Assembly (NCBI RefSeq): GCF_000422345.1
Contig: NZ_AULP01000004.1
Location: forward strand, 186,001 to 250,000
DNA: 64,000 bases
DNA from: Neomelitea salexigens DSM 19753
GTDB taxonomy: Bacteria; Pseudomonadota; Gammaproteobacteria; Pseudomonadales; Spongiibacteraceae
Reading direction: 5' to 3'
Shown: one piece after another, positions 8,923 through 17,632 of the stretch
Layout: every line of letters starts with the position of its first letter
Position numbering within the stretch: the first letter of the stretch is position 1
Notes under the pieces: generated by a model
Databases searched by the model: none
What the model was told of the DNA's origin: nothing
Seen by the model: the letters and a program-made list of their open reading frames with translations, nothing else
Position numbers and translations under genes: made by a program

Positions 8923-9207
8923 ATGGCGGTTGTAGCCAAGTGGATGTGCGACAGGGACAACACGATGTTTGACAGCAAAAAAGACGCGGACGCTTACGAC
9001 AAAATGCTCGAGCTCGCCGAGCAATTTACCGCGCTACTACAGCGTGAAGTTCCCGGTGTAGACGATGCCAAAGCAGAGAATTTCGGTATTTTACTCGCCA
9101 AAAATAAGGATGCACTCGTTCAGGCCTGCAAGGGCAAAGTCGAAGCCTTAGAGACCTTGTCGCAGGAACAGGACGACAACGTTCATGCATTGGCTCAGGG
9201 TCAGTGA
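8923..9207 (+). CDS. yebG: YebG-family SOS-induced protein
   Basis: Small 94-residue protein similar to E. coli YebG (96 residues), a LexA-controlled, DNA-damage-inducible protein of unclear function. Recognisable features are the N-terminal MAVVAKW, the central SKKDADAYDKMLELAEQ (about 23-39; E. coli has SKKEADAYDKMLDTAD) and an acidic C-terminal tail. The ATG at 8923 has AAGAGGTG upstream. The perfect LexA box at 8875-8890 predicts SOS control. It is monocistronic: a hairpin follows the stop and the next gene is convergent. Confidence 0.93.
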   Translation: MAVVAKWMCDRDNTMFDSKKDADAYDKMLELAEQFTALLQREVPGVDDAKAENFGILLAKNKDALVQACKGKVEALETLSQEQDDNVHALAQGQ

Positions 9208-9214
9208 GAAAAGC

Positions 9215-9243
9215 CTAGCGGCTGCAAACAAGACAGCCGCTAG
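9215..9243. terminator. Hairpin between convergent yebG and RND pump genes
   Basis: A perfect 10-base inverted repeat, CTAGCGGCTG (9215-9224) and CAGCCGCTAG (9234-9243), with a nine-base loop, placed in the 54-bp gap between two convergent genes. There is no T-run on either side, so it is not a textbook intrinsic terminator, but the position suggests a bidirectional transcript end or RNA 3'-end stabiliser. Confidence 0.55.
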
Positions 9244-9261
9244 CCCACTCCTTCGCGCACA

Positions 9262-12200
9262 CTAAAGCGGCGCTGAGAGCTGTTCTTTAGGCTCAGCTTT
9301 CAACTCATCCTCAGCCAAGCCGGGGAAGTATTTCATCAAGTAAGGACGGCGCAGCACCAGGAAGGTTGTGGGTACGAAGACCAGCGAAAGAATAGTGGTC
9401 AATACCGTGCCGCCAGCAAGCACCACCGCAAAGGGCGGCCAAAACGTCCCCTCAGCGATCAACAGCGGAACGAGTCCGGCTACCGTGGTAATCGTCGTCG
9501 AGGAAATGTGACGTGTACACTCAGAAACCGTTTCAACGATCTCTGCGCGATTGCCCGCCATCGCCAACGGCGATGCCTTTAGCTCCGTAAGAATAACAAT
9601 CGCTGCGTTGACCGCCAGCCCCATCAGCCCCATCAAACCAATGATCGCGGTAAAACCGAAGGGATAACCTGCCAACCACAGGCTAAAAATACCCAGTCCC
9701 GCTGACTGAAAGGCCACTGCAAACACCAGTGCCGACAGACGGAAAGAGTTGAAGGCCATTACCACGGTCACGATCAACAACACCAATATGATACCAACGC
9801 TGCTCATCAACTTACCAACGGCCCGGTTGCGACCCTCAGCCTCTCCGCCGACCTCTAACTCGTAGCCCACTGGAACGGCAAAGTTGTGTTCATCCAGGGA
9901 CTGGCGCACTGCTGCTAACACCACCGCTGGCAGTACGCCGTCGCGAATATAAATTTCAACCTTATTCATTCGCCGACCATCACGCCGGGTGATCTGGGCT
10001 TGCGCGGGACGCAGTTCTGCGCTGGAAATCGCCGACAATGGCCGCGACCCTGTCGGTAAAATAAGGGGGAAGGACAGGAAGCGGTCGACACTGGTTTCCT
10101 TCACACCTGCGCCTGACACCCTAACCGGCAGCTGCTCACTGCCATCGAGTAAACTGCTGCTAATCACACCATCGACACTTGCCGCGAGCAGTTGTGAAAC
10201 ATCTCGCAGCCCAACCTGACTACGCTGCGCCTCACTCTCTTCCACGTCCAGCCACAATTTCGGCACCACTTCGCCGAGAGAATCTCGCACGTGCACAACA
10301 TCATCGAGGTCTAGCGCAATACGCCTCACTTCATCGCCAAGGCGTTTTAGCTGCGCAATATCACTGCCGTATATACGCAGCTCAACCGGGGCAATCGTTG
10401 GCGGCCCCTGGCCCAAACGCCGAACAATTGTCTGATACTCGGGAAATGCCTGGTCCAGCTCATCTTGCAGCACTGATACGAGACGGTTTGCATTGGTTGG
10501 GTCACTAACCGTTGTCATCGCCTGTGCGTAATTCGGCGTGCCGTCGCGATTATCTAACAGGTTGTAGTAAAACGAGGGAGCACTGCGTCCAACAAACCAA
10601 TGCAGGGCCTCAATCTCACTGTGGCTATTGATCCACTCAGACATGCGCTCAGTGGCGCGCTGGGTTTCGCGTATGCCGGTACCTGCCGGTAAATACACCT
10701 CGATATCAATCATGTCCCGATCCGAGGGCGGAAAGAATTGCTCGGGCAGGGTTTTCAACACCATAAAGCCAATAAGCGGAAGCACACAGCACAACAATGC
10801 CACGCGTCGCGGCCACATCAGCGCGCGACTGAGAAATGCGCGAAACCAGCGGTTGATGACCGACGACGACATTCCCGGCGTCTGTTCGGCCGACAGCCAG
10901 CGTCCAGCAATAGGCGCGATGATAAAGAGCGAAATAATCCAGCTACCGAACAGCGCAAAAATCACCGAGTTCGCCAACGGCCCAATAAATTCGCCGGCGG
11001 AGCCCGGCATCATGGCAATCGGCATAAAGGTGAGCATGGTCGTTAGCGTGGAGCCAAGCAGCGGTACCCACAAGTGTTTAAATGCCTTAACCGAAGCAGC
11101 AACCGCCGAATAGCCGGATTCGCGATAGCGGCGCACCATATCAGCAACAACAATGGCGTTGTCGACCATGATGCCCAGTGCCACGATTAAGCCCGTAACC
11201 GACATCTGATGAATGGGCAAACCGCTGATATTCATGCAGGCCAGCGCGTAGAGCATGGTCAGCGGTAGCGACAAAGCGACGATTACCGCCGAACGCCAGC
11301 CCAGGGTAAATAGCAAAATGGAGAAGATAAACAAAAAGCCCAAGGCGATATTACTAACTAACTCGCTGAGCCTCGCACTGGTATAGCGCTCCTGGGAAAA
11401 CAGCTCTTCAACAACAATTTCATCGGGGAGGTTCTTGGTAAACTCTTGCAATTCGTGGCGAAGATCCTCGGCCCACAAGTCCCCGCGCACGGTTGGCAAC
11501 ATTCGCACTGCAATGGCGATACTGCGCTCGCCATCAATAATCGCCAGCTCACTGGGTACCACCGGCTCACCGCGATAGACTCTGGCAATATCTTGCAACT
11601 GCAACGAGCCACCATCAGCCAGGGTCAACAGCGGTGTGCGACGAATACGTTCAATCTGGTCAAAGCCGCCAAGCAGCTCCATTGACAGACGCTGCTTGTC
11701 ACTGACCAGCTCGCCAGCTGCAGTTTTCGCATCACTGTTGCCCAACAGCTTGGCAATGGCGGGCACGTCTAGCCCGACAGCGCCGGCCTTGATCACATCC
11801 ACCTTAACTTGAACTTCCTCGGCCGGCGCTCCCCACAACTTAACAATATCGGTACCGTGAAGATTGCGCAGATGGCTGGCCAATTCTTCAGCATAACGCC
11901 CCATACGCAGTAAATCCGCCTGCCCCTCCCCCTGCCAGCGAAGGCTACCAATCCAGGTAAAGGCGTAGTTTCGCTCGTGATCCAACTGCGGTGGCGCCGC
12001 ATCAGCGGGCAGATTTTTCGCTGCCTTTTCCAGTTTGTCGCGAACCTCAGACCACAAGCGGTCGGTATCATCGGGCTTTACTTCATCGGCAAATTCAATA
12101 CTGATCGCGGCAACCCCGGATTTGGCCGTGGAATCCAGGTGGTTGATCTCAGGGATGCTGCGCAGCTCCGTTTCTATCGGTTCAACGATCAGCGTTTCCA

Positions 12201-12357
12201 CGCGTTCGGCACTGGCACCGGGTAGGCTCGACAACACGATTCCGTGACGATTACCAAAACGCGGATCTTCCAGCCTTGGCAGACTGGCCACCGCCGCCAA
12301 ACCGGCGACGAGGATCAACGCAACGCCGAGGGCGATGTAGCGCGGATTATTCAGCAT
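9262..12357 (-). CDS. RND-family efflux pump, inner-membrane transporter
   Basis: Proton-driven resistance-nodulation-division transporter of the AcrB/HAE1-like superfamily, about 1031 residues with the usual two halves of membrane helices and large periplasmic loops. In helix 4 the proton-relay pair of AcrB (DD) reads VDNAIVVAD, one Asp retained; in helix 10 the AcrB lysine position reads AVNAAIVILTE, with no lysine. Both variants occur in a broad RND subgroup. I chose the ATG at 12357, seven bases after GGGGAG, over a GTG two codons upstream. It overlaps the end of the adaptor gene by 11 bases. No outer-membrane channel gene is nearby, so a shared TolC-like protein is presumably used. The substrate cannot be told from sequence. 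Confidence 0.93.
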   Translation of the reverse strand: MLNNPRYIALGVALILVAGLAAVASLPRLEDPRFGNRHGIVLSSLPGASAERVETLIVEPIETELRSIPEINHLDSTAKSGVAAISIEFADEVKPDDTDRLWSEVRDKLEKAAKNLPADAAPPQLDHERNYAFTWIGSLRWQGEGQADLLRMGRYAEELASHLRNLHGTDIVKLWGAPAEEVQVKVDVIKAGAVGLDVPAIAKLLGNSDAKTAAGELVSDKQRLSMELLGGFDQIERIRRTPLLTLADGGSLQLQDIARVYRGEPVVPSELAIIDGERSIAIAVRMLPTVRGDLWAEDLRHELQEFTKNLPDEIVVEELFSQERYTSARLSELVSNIALGFLFIFSILLFTLGWRSAVIVALSLPLTMLYALACMNISGLPIHQMSVTGLIVALGIMVDNAIVVADMVRRYRESGYSAVAASVKAFKHLWVPLLGSTLTTMLTFMPIAMMPGSAGEFIGPLANSVIFALFGSWIISLFIIAPIAGRWLSAEQTPGMSSSVINRWFRAFLSRALMWPRRVALLCCVLPLIGFMVLKTLPEQFFPPSDRDMIDIEVYLPAGTGIRETQRATERMSEWINSHSEIEALHWFVGRSAPSFYYNLLDNRDGTPNYAQAMTTVSDPTNANRLVSVLQDELDQAFPEYQTIVRRLGQGPPTIAPVELRIYGSDIAQLKRLGDEVRRIALDLDDVVHVRDSLGEVVPKLWLDVEESEAQRSQVGLRDVSQLLAASVDGVISSSLLDGSEQLPVRVSGAGVKETSVDRFLSFPLILPTGSRPLSAISSAELRPAQAQITRRDGRRMNKVEIYIRDGVLPAVVLAAVRQSLDEHNFAVPVGYELEVGGEAEGRNRAVGKLMSSVGIILVLLIVTVVMAFNSFRLSALVFAVAFQSAGLGIFSLWLAGYPFGFTAIIGLMGLMGLAVNAAIVILTELKASPLAMAGNRAEIVETVSECTRHISSTTITTVAGLVPLLIAEGTFWPPFAVVLAGGTVLTTILSLVFVPTTFLVLRRPYLMKYFPGLAEDELKAEPKEQLSAPL

Positions 12358-13456
12358 CGACACGCTCCCCGCCCTGCCACAGGGTGACCTTTTGACCCGG
12401 TGCTAAGCGATGCGTGCCGGCCTCAACAAGCTGGTCGCCCTCATTAAGCTCAGCTTGCACATAAACGCGCCCGCGGTATTGGTAAAGAGGCTGCACCGAA
12501 CGTTTGCGCAGGTGGTATTCACCCTCGTCATCTTGACTCACCTGATAGACCGCCCAAGTACCGCGCACATCACCCAACAGTGCACTCATCGGCAGCCAGA
12601 ATCCCGCGCTTTTACGCACAACCGGCAGAATCAAATGCACGGTCTCGCCATCAACAAGTGGGGTGTCGTCCACCAACTTCACGCGAATGCTGCGAGTCTG
12701 TGTGCGCCAGTCCAGGTTTCGCGACACCGACAACAGTTTCACCGCCCACAATTGTGAGCCACGCCTGATCTGCATCTCTTGGCCGAGAACCAGGTCCCTG
12801 CCGAGCTGGTCGGAAACGCCAAATACCGCTTCGTTGCTGCCCGTTTCAACCAGCTGCATAACCGCCTGACCCGGGCCAACAACCACCCCCTCCTCAATTT
12901 GTAGCGAGGCAATCTCCCCGTCAAAAGGAGCCAGTAGCCGCGATTTTTGCAAGCGTAGCTTTACGCCTCGCAATTTTTCTTCCACTTGATTCAGCTGCGC
13001 GCTGGTCGCCCTTTGGCGACTATTGATATCGTCCATCTGCCCAGCGGACACATACCCTTTTTCCGACAGAGCAGTGAATCGCTCCAAGTCCCGTTTAATC
13101 TGCTGCAAGCGTGCCTGAACTTCTAAGCGAGCAGCCCTCAGCTCGCCCTGCTCGATACGCAGCGCCTCGGTATCGAGTTCGGCCAACACCTCGCCACGCA
13201 TCACTGGCTGGCCATTTTCGACGTGTAAGGTCACTACCCGCCCGGCAAATTCAAAGCCTATATCCGCACGCTGACTACCGACAACACGTCCGGCAAATAA
13301 TCGCTGTACCTGATAACTGTCTTGGCGTTCCACCACCACCGTTTTCACCGGATGCGTGTTCGCCATCGTGCAATCCGCCGCCAACATCAGCGATACGCCC
13401 ATCAACAACGGCAGTAATACACTGGTCAGGCGGCAGGGAAAGTTCGGATATAACAT
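12347..13456 (-). CDS. RND pump periplasmic adaptor (membrane fusion protein)
   Basis: Periplasmic adaptor that links an RND transporter to an outer-membrane channel. The N terminus has a hydrophobic signal segment (SVLLPLLMGVSLMLA, about 12-26). Then come the split lipoyl/barrel-sandwich motif (GRVVTLHVENGQPVMRGEVL near 70-89), an alpha-helical hairpin (about 95-160, charged coiled coil) and the second lipoyl half (LLAPFDGEIASLQIEEG near 175), followed by a beta-barrel and membrane-proximal domain. At 369 residues it is of normal size. It is the first gene of the pump operon and is divergent from a TetR gene; the promoter region between carries two inverted repeats, the likely operators. Confidence 0.93.
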   Translation of the reverse strand: MLYPNFPCRLTSVLLPLLMGVSLMLAADCTMANTHPVKTVVVERQDSYQVQRLFAGRVVGSQRADIGFEFAGRVVTLHVENGQPVMRGEVLAELDTEALRIEQGELRAARLEVQARLQQIKRDLERFTALSEKGYVSAGQMDDINSRQRATSAQLNQVEEKLRGVKLRLQKSRLLAPFDGEIASLQIEEGVVVGPGQAVMQLVETGSNEAVFGVSDQLGRDLVLGQEMQIRRGSQLWAVKLLSVSRNLDWRTQTRSIRVKLVDDTPLVDGETVHLILPVVRKSAGFWLPMSALLGDVRGTWAVYQVSQDDEGEYHLRKRSVQPLYQYRGRVYVQAELNEGDQLVEAGTHRLAPGQKVTLWQGGERVDAE

Positions 13457-13472
13457 AGGGCGGAACTCTAAT

Positions 13473-13488
13473 TAGACTCGGTAGTCTA
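13473..13488. promoter_or_regulatory. Inverted repeat, candidate TetR operator 1
   Basis: TAGACT-CGGT-AGTCTA: six-base arms, four-base spacer, in the 110-bp region between the adaptor gene and the tetR gene. It shares arm sequence and spacing with the repeat at 13508-13523 (consensus TRGACT-N4-AGTCYA), and the two centres are 35 bp apart. Confidence 0.8.
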
Positions 13489-13507
13489 GAATATAGGGAA
13501 ATGAGAC

Positions 13508-13523
13508 TGGACTGTCTAGTCCA
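13508..13523. promoter_or_regulatory. Inverted repeat, candidate TetR operator 2
   Basis: TGGACT-GTCT-AGTCCA, the second copy of the TRGACT-N4-AGTCYA palindrome. The arm change A to G on one side is matched by T to C on the other, so the symmetry is kept, which argues for a protein-binding site rather than chance. Confidence 0.8.
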
Positions 13524-13566
13524 TTTTAGTTACGGTATTTCAACAATCTAAAGTAAGGCCTAAGAA

Positions 13567-14184
13567 GTGAGTCAAGAGAAAAATCGCGGTCGTAGTAAGA
13601 GCGAGGAAAAACGCCGCTTAATCATTGATGCGGCAGGCGACCTATTTATGGAGCAAGGCTATGAAAATGCCAGCATGGACGGTATCGCCAAGCTCGCGGG
13701 CGTCTCTAAGCAGACGCTCTACAGCCATTTTGGCGGCAAAGAGCAACTATTTAGCGCCGCGATTGAATGCAAATGCGAGGAGTACCAACTCGACTCCAGC
13801 CTGAGCAACACCGACAACAACTACCGAGACAGCCTGCAGGAATTTTGCGAGCAGCTTGCCCGCCTACTGGTAAGCCCTGAGGCCTTGCAGGTTTTCCGTG
13901 TATGTGTGGCAGAGGCTGACCGCACAGAGGTCGGCAACTTGTTTTGGCAGGCAGGCCCTGAAAAAATCCGCAATCAACTGCACGTTTTTTTGAATAAACA
14001 ATGTCAGTTGGGCAATTTGGTTATTCCCAATATCGACCAAGCCTGCAGCCAATTGATTGCCATGCTCCACGGTGAGGCTCATGCCTGCGCTCTACTCGGC
14101 ATGCCCTGCGATGAAAGCAACAGAGACCTGTCGAATTACAGCCGCGCCTGCGTTGATATGTTTCTCTGCCGCTACGAGGCCTGA
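13567..14184 (+). CDS. TetR/AcrR-family transcriptional regulator
   Basis: 205-residue one-component repressor. The N-terminal TetR DNA-binding domain spans about residues 15-65: RRLIIDAAGDLFMEQGYENA, then the helix-turn-helix GIAKLAGVSKQTLYSHFGGK. The C-terminal ligand-binding part is similar to the AcrR-type C-terminal domain; it holds several cysteines (residues 76, 78, 97, 115 and others), which might sense reactive compounds, but that is only a guess. The start is GTG at 13567. Divergence from the RND pump genes and the two palindromes between them indicate that it represses the pump and probably itself. Its 3' end overlaps the convergent mscS gene by 13 bases. Confidence 0.92.
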   Translation: MSQEKNRGRSKSEEKRRLIIDAAGDLFMEQGYENASMDGIAKLAGVSKQTLYSHFGGKEQLFSAAIECKCEEYQLDSSLSNTDNNYRDSLQEFCEQLARLLVSPEALQVFRVCVAEADRTEVGNLFWQAGPEKIRNQLHVFLNKQCQLGNLVIPNIDQACSQLIAMLHGEAHACALLGMPCDESNRDLSNYSRACVDMFLCRYEA

Positions 14185-14702
14185 TCGTCCTCTTTCAATG
14201 TCTTCGGCGGCGCTACCCACCCCGGCGGTAATTTAATCACCGGCTTCTGCAATAGCGCGCTATTCGGGTAGGTGATCGTGCCGCCGTCGTCGCGCCGAAT
14301 CAGCACATGGAACGAGGCAATTTCCACTATCTCGCCGGAAATATCTTCATCGGCATCAACCACCTTTACTCGGTCGCCAACCCGGTACGGGAAGGCAAAG
14401 AAGATAATCACCCCCGCCGTTAAATGACTCAGAATCGACCACTGAGCAAACAGGGCAATACCAATTACTGCGAGCACAGAACTGAGGAAGATATATACCT
14501 GGTGATACCCCAGGCCCAGCACGAAACACGCCGCCAATATAGAGAGAAGCACCATAGAAAAGTTGAGTAGCTTGCGCAGCGCAAACACTCGGCGGCTCGC
14601 TATCGAGCGCCGCTCAGCAAAGTCGTCCACCAGTCGATTAAGGGCTCTATTGAAATAAATAAGGGCCACAACCACAGCAATGGCCAACAGTGCCTTAAGC
14701 AT
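14172..14702 (-). CDS. Small MscS-type mechanosensitive channel protein
   Basis: 176-residue membrane protein of the MscS family. It shows three hydrophobic helices (about 3-17, 46-66 and 70-105), the third followed by the conserved beta domain, with FFAFPYRVGDRVKVVD and GEIVEIASFHVLIRRDDGGTI in one block and the PNSALLQKPV motif. It is much shorter than E. coli MscS (286) because the C-terminal vestibule is missing, as in many small MscS-like proteins. Its ATG overlaps the end of the transglutaminase gene by eight bases, so it is the last gene of the moxR-DUF58-tgpA operon. Whether it opens under osmotic downshock cannot be told. Confidence 0.88.
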   Translation of the reverse strand: MLKALLAIAVVVALIYFNRALNRLVDDFAERRSIASRRVFALRKLLNFSMVLLSILAACFVLGLGYHQVYIFLSSVLAVIGIALFAQWSILSHLTAGVIIFFAFPYRVGDRVKVVDADEDISGEIVEIASFHVLIRRDDGGTITYPNSALLQKPVIKLPPGWVAPPKTLKEDDQAS

Positions 14703-16665
14703 TTGCTATTTCCTTCTCACTGAGTTTTTTCGGGCGCTTTAATGCCCGCAACTGGGATAACGCGTCACTGTCCCGGCGGTACTGACAGCGCTCAAAGGCG
14801 CTGCTCAGCGCGGCAAACCACGGCGCCCACTCCGGTGCTTGCTCACCGACCCGCCGAGAAAAAGCAGCAACCGTTTCCCCTGGCTCACGCCGCAGGCCCG
14901 TTCGCCGAGCAAGTCGCCGACACGCCGTATGATAATAACGCAATGCTGGCTCGCGGCGAGACGCACGCCAGGCGGGTTTGAACATCATTAATGCCACAAG
15001 TGCCATCGGCAATGCACCAAATATCAATAGACCCACCAACATGCGCTTAACACTGATCCCACCCATCAGCGACGACAGCACACCACTCTGACGCTCGCTA
15101 TCGTAATTCAGCACCCAATTTGCCCACGCGTAGTTCACGCTATCCAAGTACAGCCGTATGTCGCGCGCCCAGTCGAAGCGCCGCAAAGACAGCGGTGATT
15201 TACCGAGAAAGCCCTGTTGCGTACTCAGCAGAGAATCTGCACCCAATGCAACACGATCCGGCGCCACCGTCGATGTCGGATCAATTCGCTGCCAGCCTCG
15301 CGCTGGTAACCATACTTCGGCCCAGGCGTGGGCATCACTCTGGTGAACCAATAAATAGTTGTCGGTGGTATTGACCTCGCCACCTTGATAGCCCACTACC
15401 AGTCTTGACGGCACACCGGCGGCGCGCATCAAGAATACAAAGCTACCGGCGTAATGCTCGCAAAAGCCCTGCCGACTCTCAAAAAGGAACTCGTCGACAT
15501 TATTCCGTCCCAATAACGCTGGCTTAAGCGTATATTCAAACGGGCTGTTACTGAAATACCGCAAGGCGGCAGCGACGCGATCAGCGGGGTCCGGATATTG
15601 TCGCGCCCACTGCAACGCCAGTTCCCGAGCCCTGGGGCTATCGTTCCCGGGCAGCCGCAGGTTTCGCTGCAATACGCGATTACTGGCCTCGGTTCGCGGT
15701 TGCATCAGCACAGAGTCCACGGTGTACTGAAGGCGCCCCGTCAGCGGCGCTTTTGGCAACCACTGATAGGCGCCAGCGTATCGGATATCCTCCCGGTTTA
15801 CCCGCGCGACTGGCAAGCTGTAAAGCCACTCATGGGCACCCGGCTCCAGCGTGACCACGTAGCGCTGTCTCTCCCCTTGTAAAGGCGGTGGTGGTGGCGT
15901 TGTCAGTCGCCCCATGCGGTTAACCGTCCAGCGCTGGGAATCGTAATTTTCCAGCACCAATCCGCGCCAATAGCGCTGCGACGGGGGAGGCAATTGACCG
16001 CCCTCAAAGCGCACACGAAAGGCTAATGCAGCGTTTTGACTCAGCTCCGCAATATCCCCAAAACGCAGCTCATCCGACATACCGGTCTGGGCCTTTGCGC
16101 TCGGCAAAGGCATGGACCACAGCGGGCCAATGCGCGGAAACACCAAAAACAGGAAAAGCATTAGCGGTAATGCCTGAATCAACATCAACGCTGAAAGGCG
16201 TACACTCGCGGCAACAGCGGGCTTTTCTCGATACAACATTTGCTGGGCGGCAAGTATGGCCAGCAGTTGCAAAACGGCAACAGGCACCGCGTTGATTTGC
16301 TGCTCGAAAAGAAAGCGGCAAGCAACAACAAAATAGCACAGCAGCAGTACCAACCAGTGATCGCGGCGCTGCTTCAGCTCCAGGACTTTGAGAATGACGG
16401 CCAGTACCAGTGTCGCCACCATTGGCTCTAGTGCCAACCACTGGCGATATTGTAAGTAAATGCCTGCGACAGAGAACACCACCAACGCCACCTTCACCAG
16501 TGCCGACGGAAAGCTCCAGGCGGCTGTCACGATGCGCCAATACCACCACGCCACCGCCCCCCAGACCAAGACCATCCAAACAGGTATGGTTGGCGCCAAG
16601 GGCGCAATCGCGGCGAGCTGCGCCAGCAGCAGCCACATAACAGCGGGGGCAGAAGTCCTGGTCAC
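14695..16665 (-). CDS. DUF3488/transglutaminase-like membrane protein (TgpA type)
   Basis: 656-residue integral membrane protein related to Pseudomonas aeruginosa TgpA (PA2873). The N-terminal half has several hydrophobic helices (about 8-175, DUF3488), followed by a periplasmic transglutaminase-like domain with a complete Cys-His-Asp triad: RQGFCEHYAGSF, QSDAHAWAEVWLP and RIDPTST. A further helix (MLVGLLIFGALPMALVALMMF) precedes a cytosolic DUF4129-like tail. The GTG start overlaps the stop of the DUF58 gene (GTGA). TgpA-type genes nearly always follow moxR and DUF58, as here. The substrate is unknown; TgpA is essential in P. aeruginosa. Confidence 0.92.
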   Translation of the reverse strand: MTRTSAPAVMWLLLAQLAAIAPLAPTIPVWMVLVWGAVAWWYWRIVTAAWSFPSALVKVALVVFSVAGIYLQYRQWLALEPMVATLVLAVILKVLELKQRRDHWLVLLLCYFVVACRFLFEQQINAVPVAVLQLLAILAAQQMLYREKPAVAASVRLSALMLIQALPLMLFLFLVFPRIGPLWSMPLPSAKAQTGMSDELRFGDIAELSQNAALAFRVRFEGGQLPPPSQRYWRGLVLENYDSQRWTVNRMGRLTTPPPPPLQGERQRYVVTLEPGAHEWLYSLPVARVNREDIRYAGAYQWLPKAPLTGRLQYTVDSVLMQPRTEASNRVLQRNLRLPGNDSPRARELALQWARQYPDPADRVAAALRYFSNSPFEYTLKPALLGRNNVDEFLFESRQGFCEHYAGSFVFLMRAAGVPSRLVVGYQGGEVNTTDNYLLVHQSDAHAWAEVWLPARGWQRIDPTSTVAPDRVALGADSLLSTQQGFLGKSPLSLRRFDWARDIRLYLDSVNYAWANWVLNYDSERQSGVLSSLMGGISVKRMLVGLLIFGALPMALVALMMFKPAWRASRREPALRYYHTACRRLARRTGLRREPGETVAAFSRRVGEQAPEWAPWFAALSSAFERCQYRRDSDALSQLRALKRPKKLSEKEIANA

Positions 16666-17630
16666 CGGCCTGCCTCTGCGGGATAAATGGCCAGTTCGCG
16701 CAACACCGCAGCGAGATGGGCAGGCCCCTGGCCCGCCGAAATATCAGCGGTCGGTAAATGCAGGGAAAACGGCAACTCTCGGCGGTCACATTCCAGCGCC
16801 CAGGCACACAGGGTGCTCAACCGGTCCTCCACTGCCAATTCGGGCAAACTCTCCCAATCCAGCGATAAGTCATCGGCCCTGCTCTCTTCGTAGCGCTTGC
16901 TAAACAAGCCCTGCCCTTTGGCATATGCCTTCCAAAAAATGCGTCGCGGCGACTCACCCGGCTGATATCGTTCGAAGCCACTGAACTCGTCGCTGTCACT
17001 GCGCATATCGAACACCTCTCCGTGCCCATCACCGCGCGCGCTGCTCATAAGTGGCCGCAGCGCTTTCGGGCGCGGGTACACCAAGCAGTGCCAGTCCAGA
17101 GCCGGCATTGCCCAGCAACGAATCACACCCAATGGGTAGTCGGAGCGAATTTGCATGCGGCCGGGATAGAGCCGTCCGCGGCGCGGTGCCGGACAGGGCA
17201 CCCTAATTTCAACGCCCTCGCCTTTAGCTAGCTCGCTCACCTGCTTGCGCTGCTGGGGGAAACCAACCTGCAACTGGAAGCGCGGGCGTTGCTGGCTGTT
17301 GATATGAACGTGAAAATGCGCGGTATCACCGGCGAAAACCGGCTCACAGGCACCCGCCCGAATCTGCAAGCCCGACAAATTGGTATAGGTGTGCAGAATC
17401 ACCACTAAGAACAAGCTGAACAGCAGGAATGCCAGCGCAAAAATAAGGTTATTTTGGTAGTTAATGGCCAGCAGTAGCAAGCTGGATAGCATCAATAAAA
17501 AACCGAGACCCGCTGAGGATGGGAAAATGAAGATCTTATTTTGACTCAGCACCCACTCGTTGCGCCGGGGGTTTCGCTTATCCAGCCACGCTTCGAAGCG
17601 TCGCTGAATTGCCGAGCGCAATGCTGACAT
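16662..17630 (-). CDS. DUF58 domain protein
   Basis: 322-residue protein with two N-terminal hydrophobic helices (about 33-76, FPSSAGLGFLLMLSSLLLLA and the following segment) and a von Willebrand-like DUF58 domain. The family signature RYQPGESPRRIFWKAYA lies near residues 225-241. DUF58 proteins work with MoxR ATPases; the pair is thought to act in folding, assembly or modification of protein partners, here probably together with the TgpA-like protein. It starts two bases after the moxR stop and overlaps tgpA by four bases, indicating one transcript. Confidence 0.92.
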   Translation of the reverse strand: MSALRSAIQRRFEAWLDKRNPRRNEWVLSQNKIFIFPSSAGLGFLLMLSSLLLLAINYQNNLIFALAFLLFSLFLVVILHTYTNLSGLQIRAGACEPVFAGDTAHFHVHINSQQRPRFQLQVGFPQQRKQVSELAKGEGVEIRVPCPAPRRGRLYPGRMQIRSDYPLGVIRCWAMPALDWHCLVYPRPKALRPLMSSARGDGHGEVFDMRSDSDEFSGFERYQPGESPRRIFWKAYAKGQGLFSKRYEESRADDLSLDWESLPELAVEDRLSTLCAWALECDRRELPFSLHLPTADISAGQGPAHLAAVLRELAIYPAEAGR

Positions 17631-17632
17631 GG

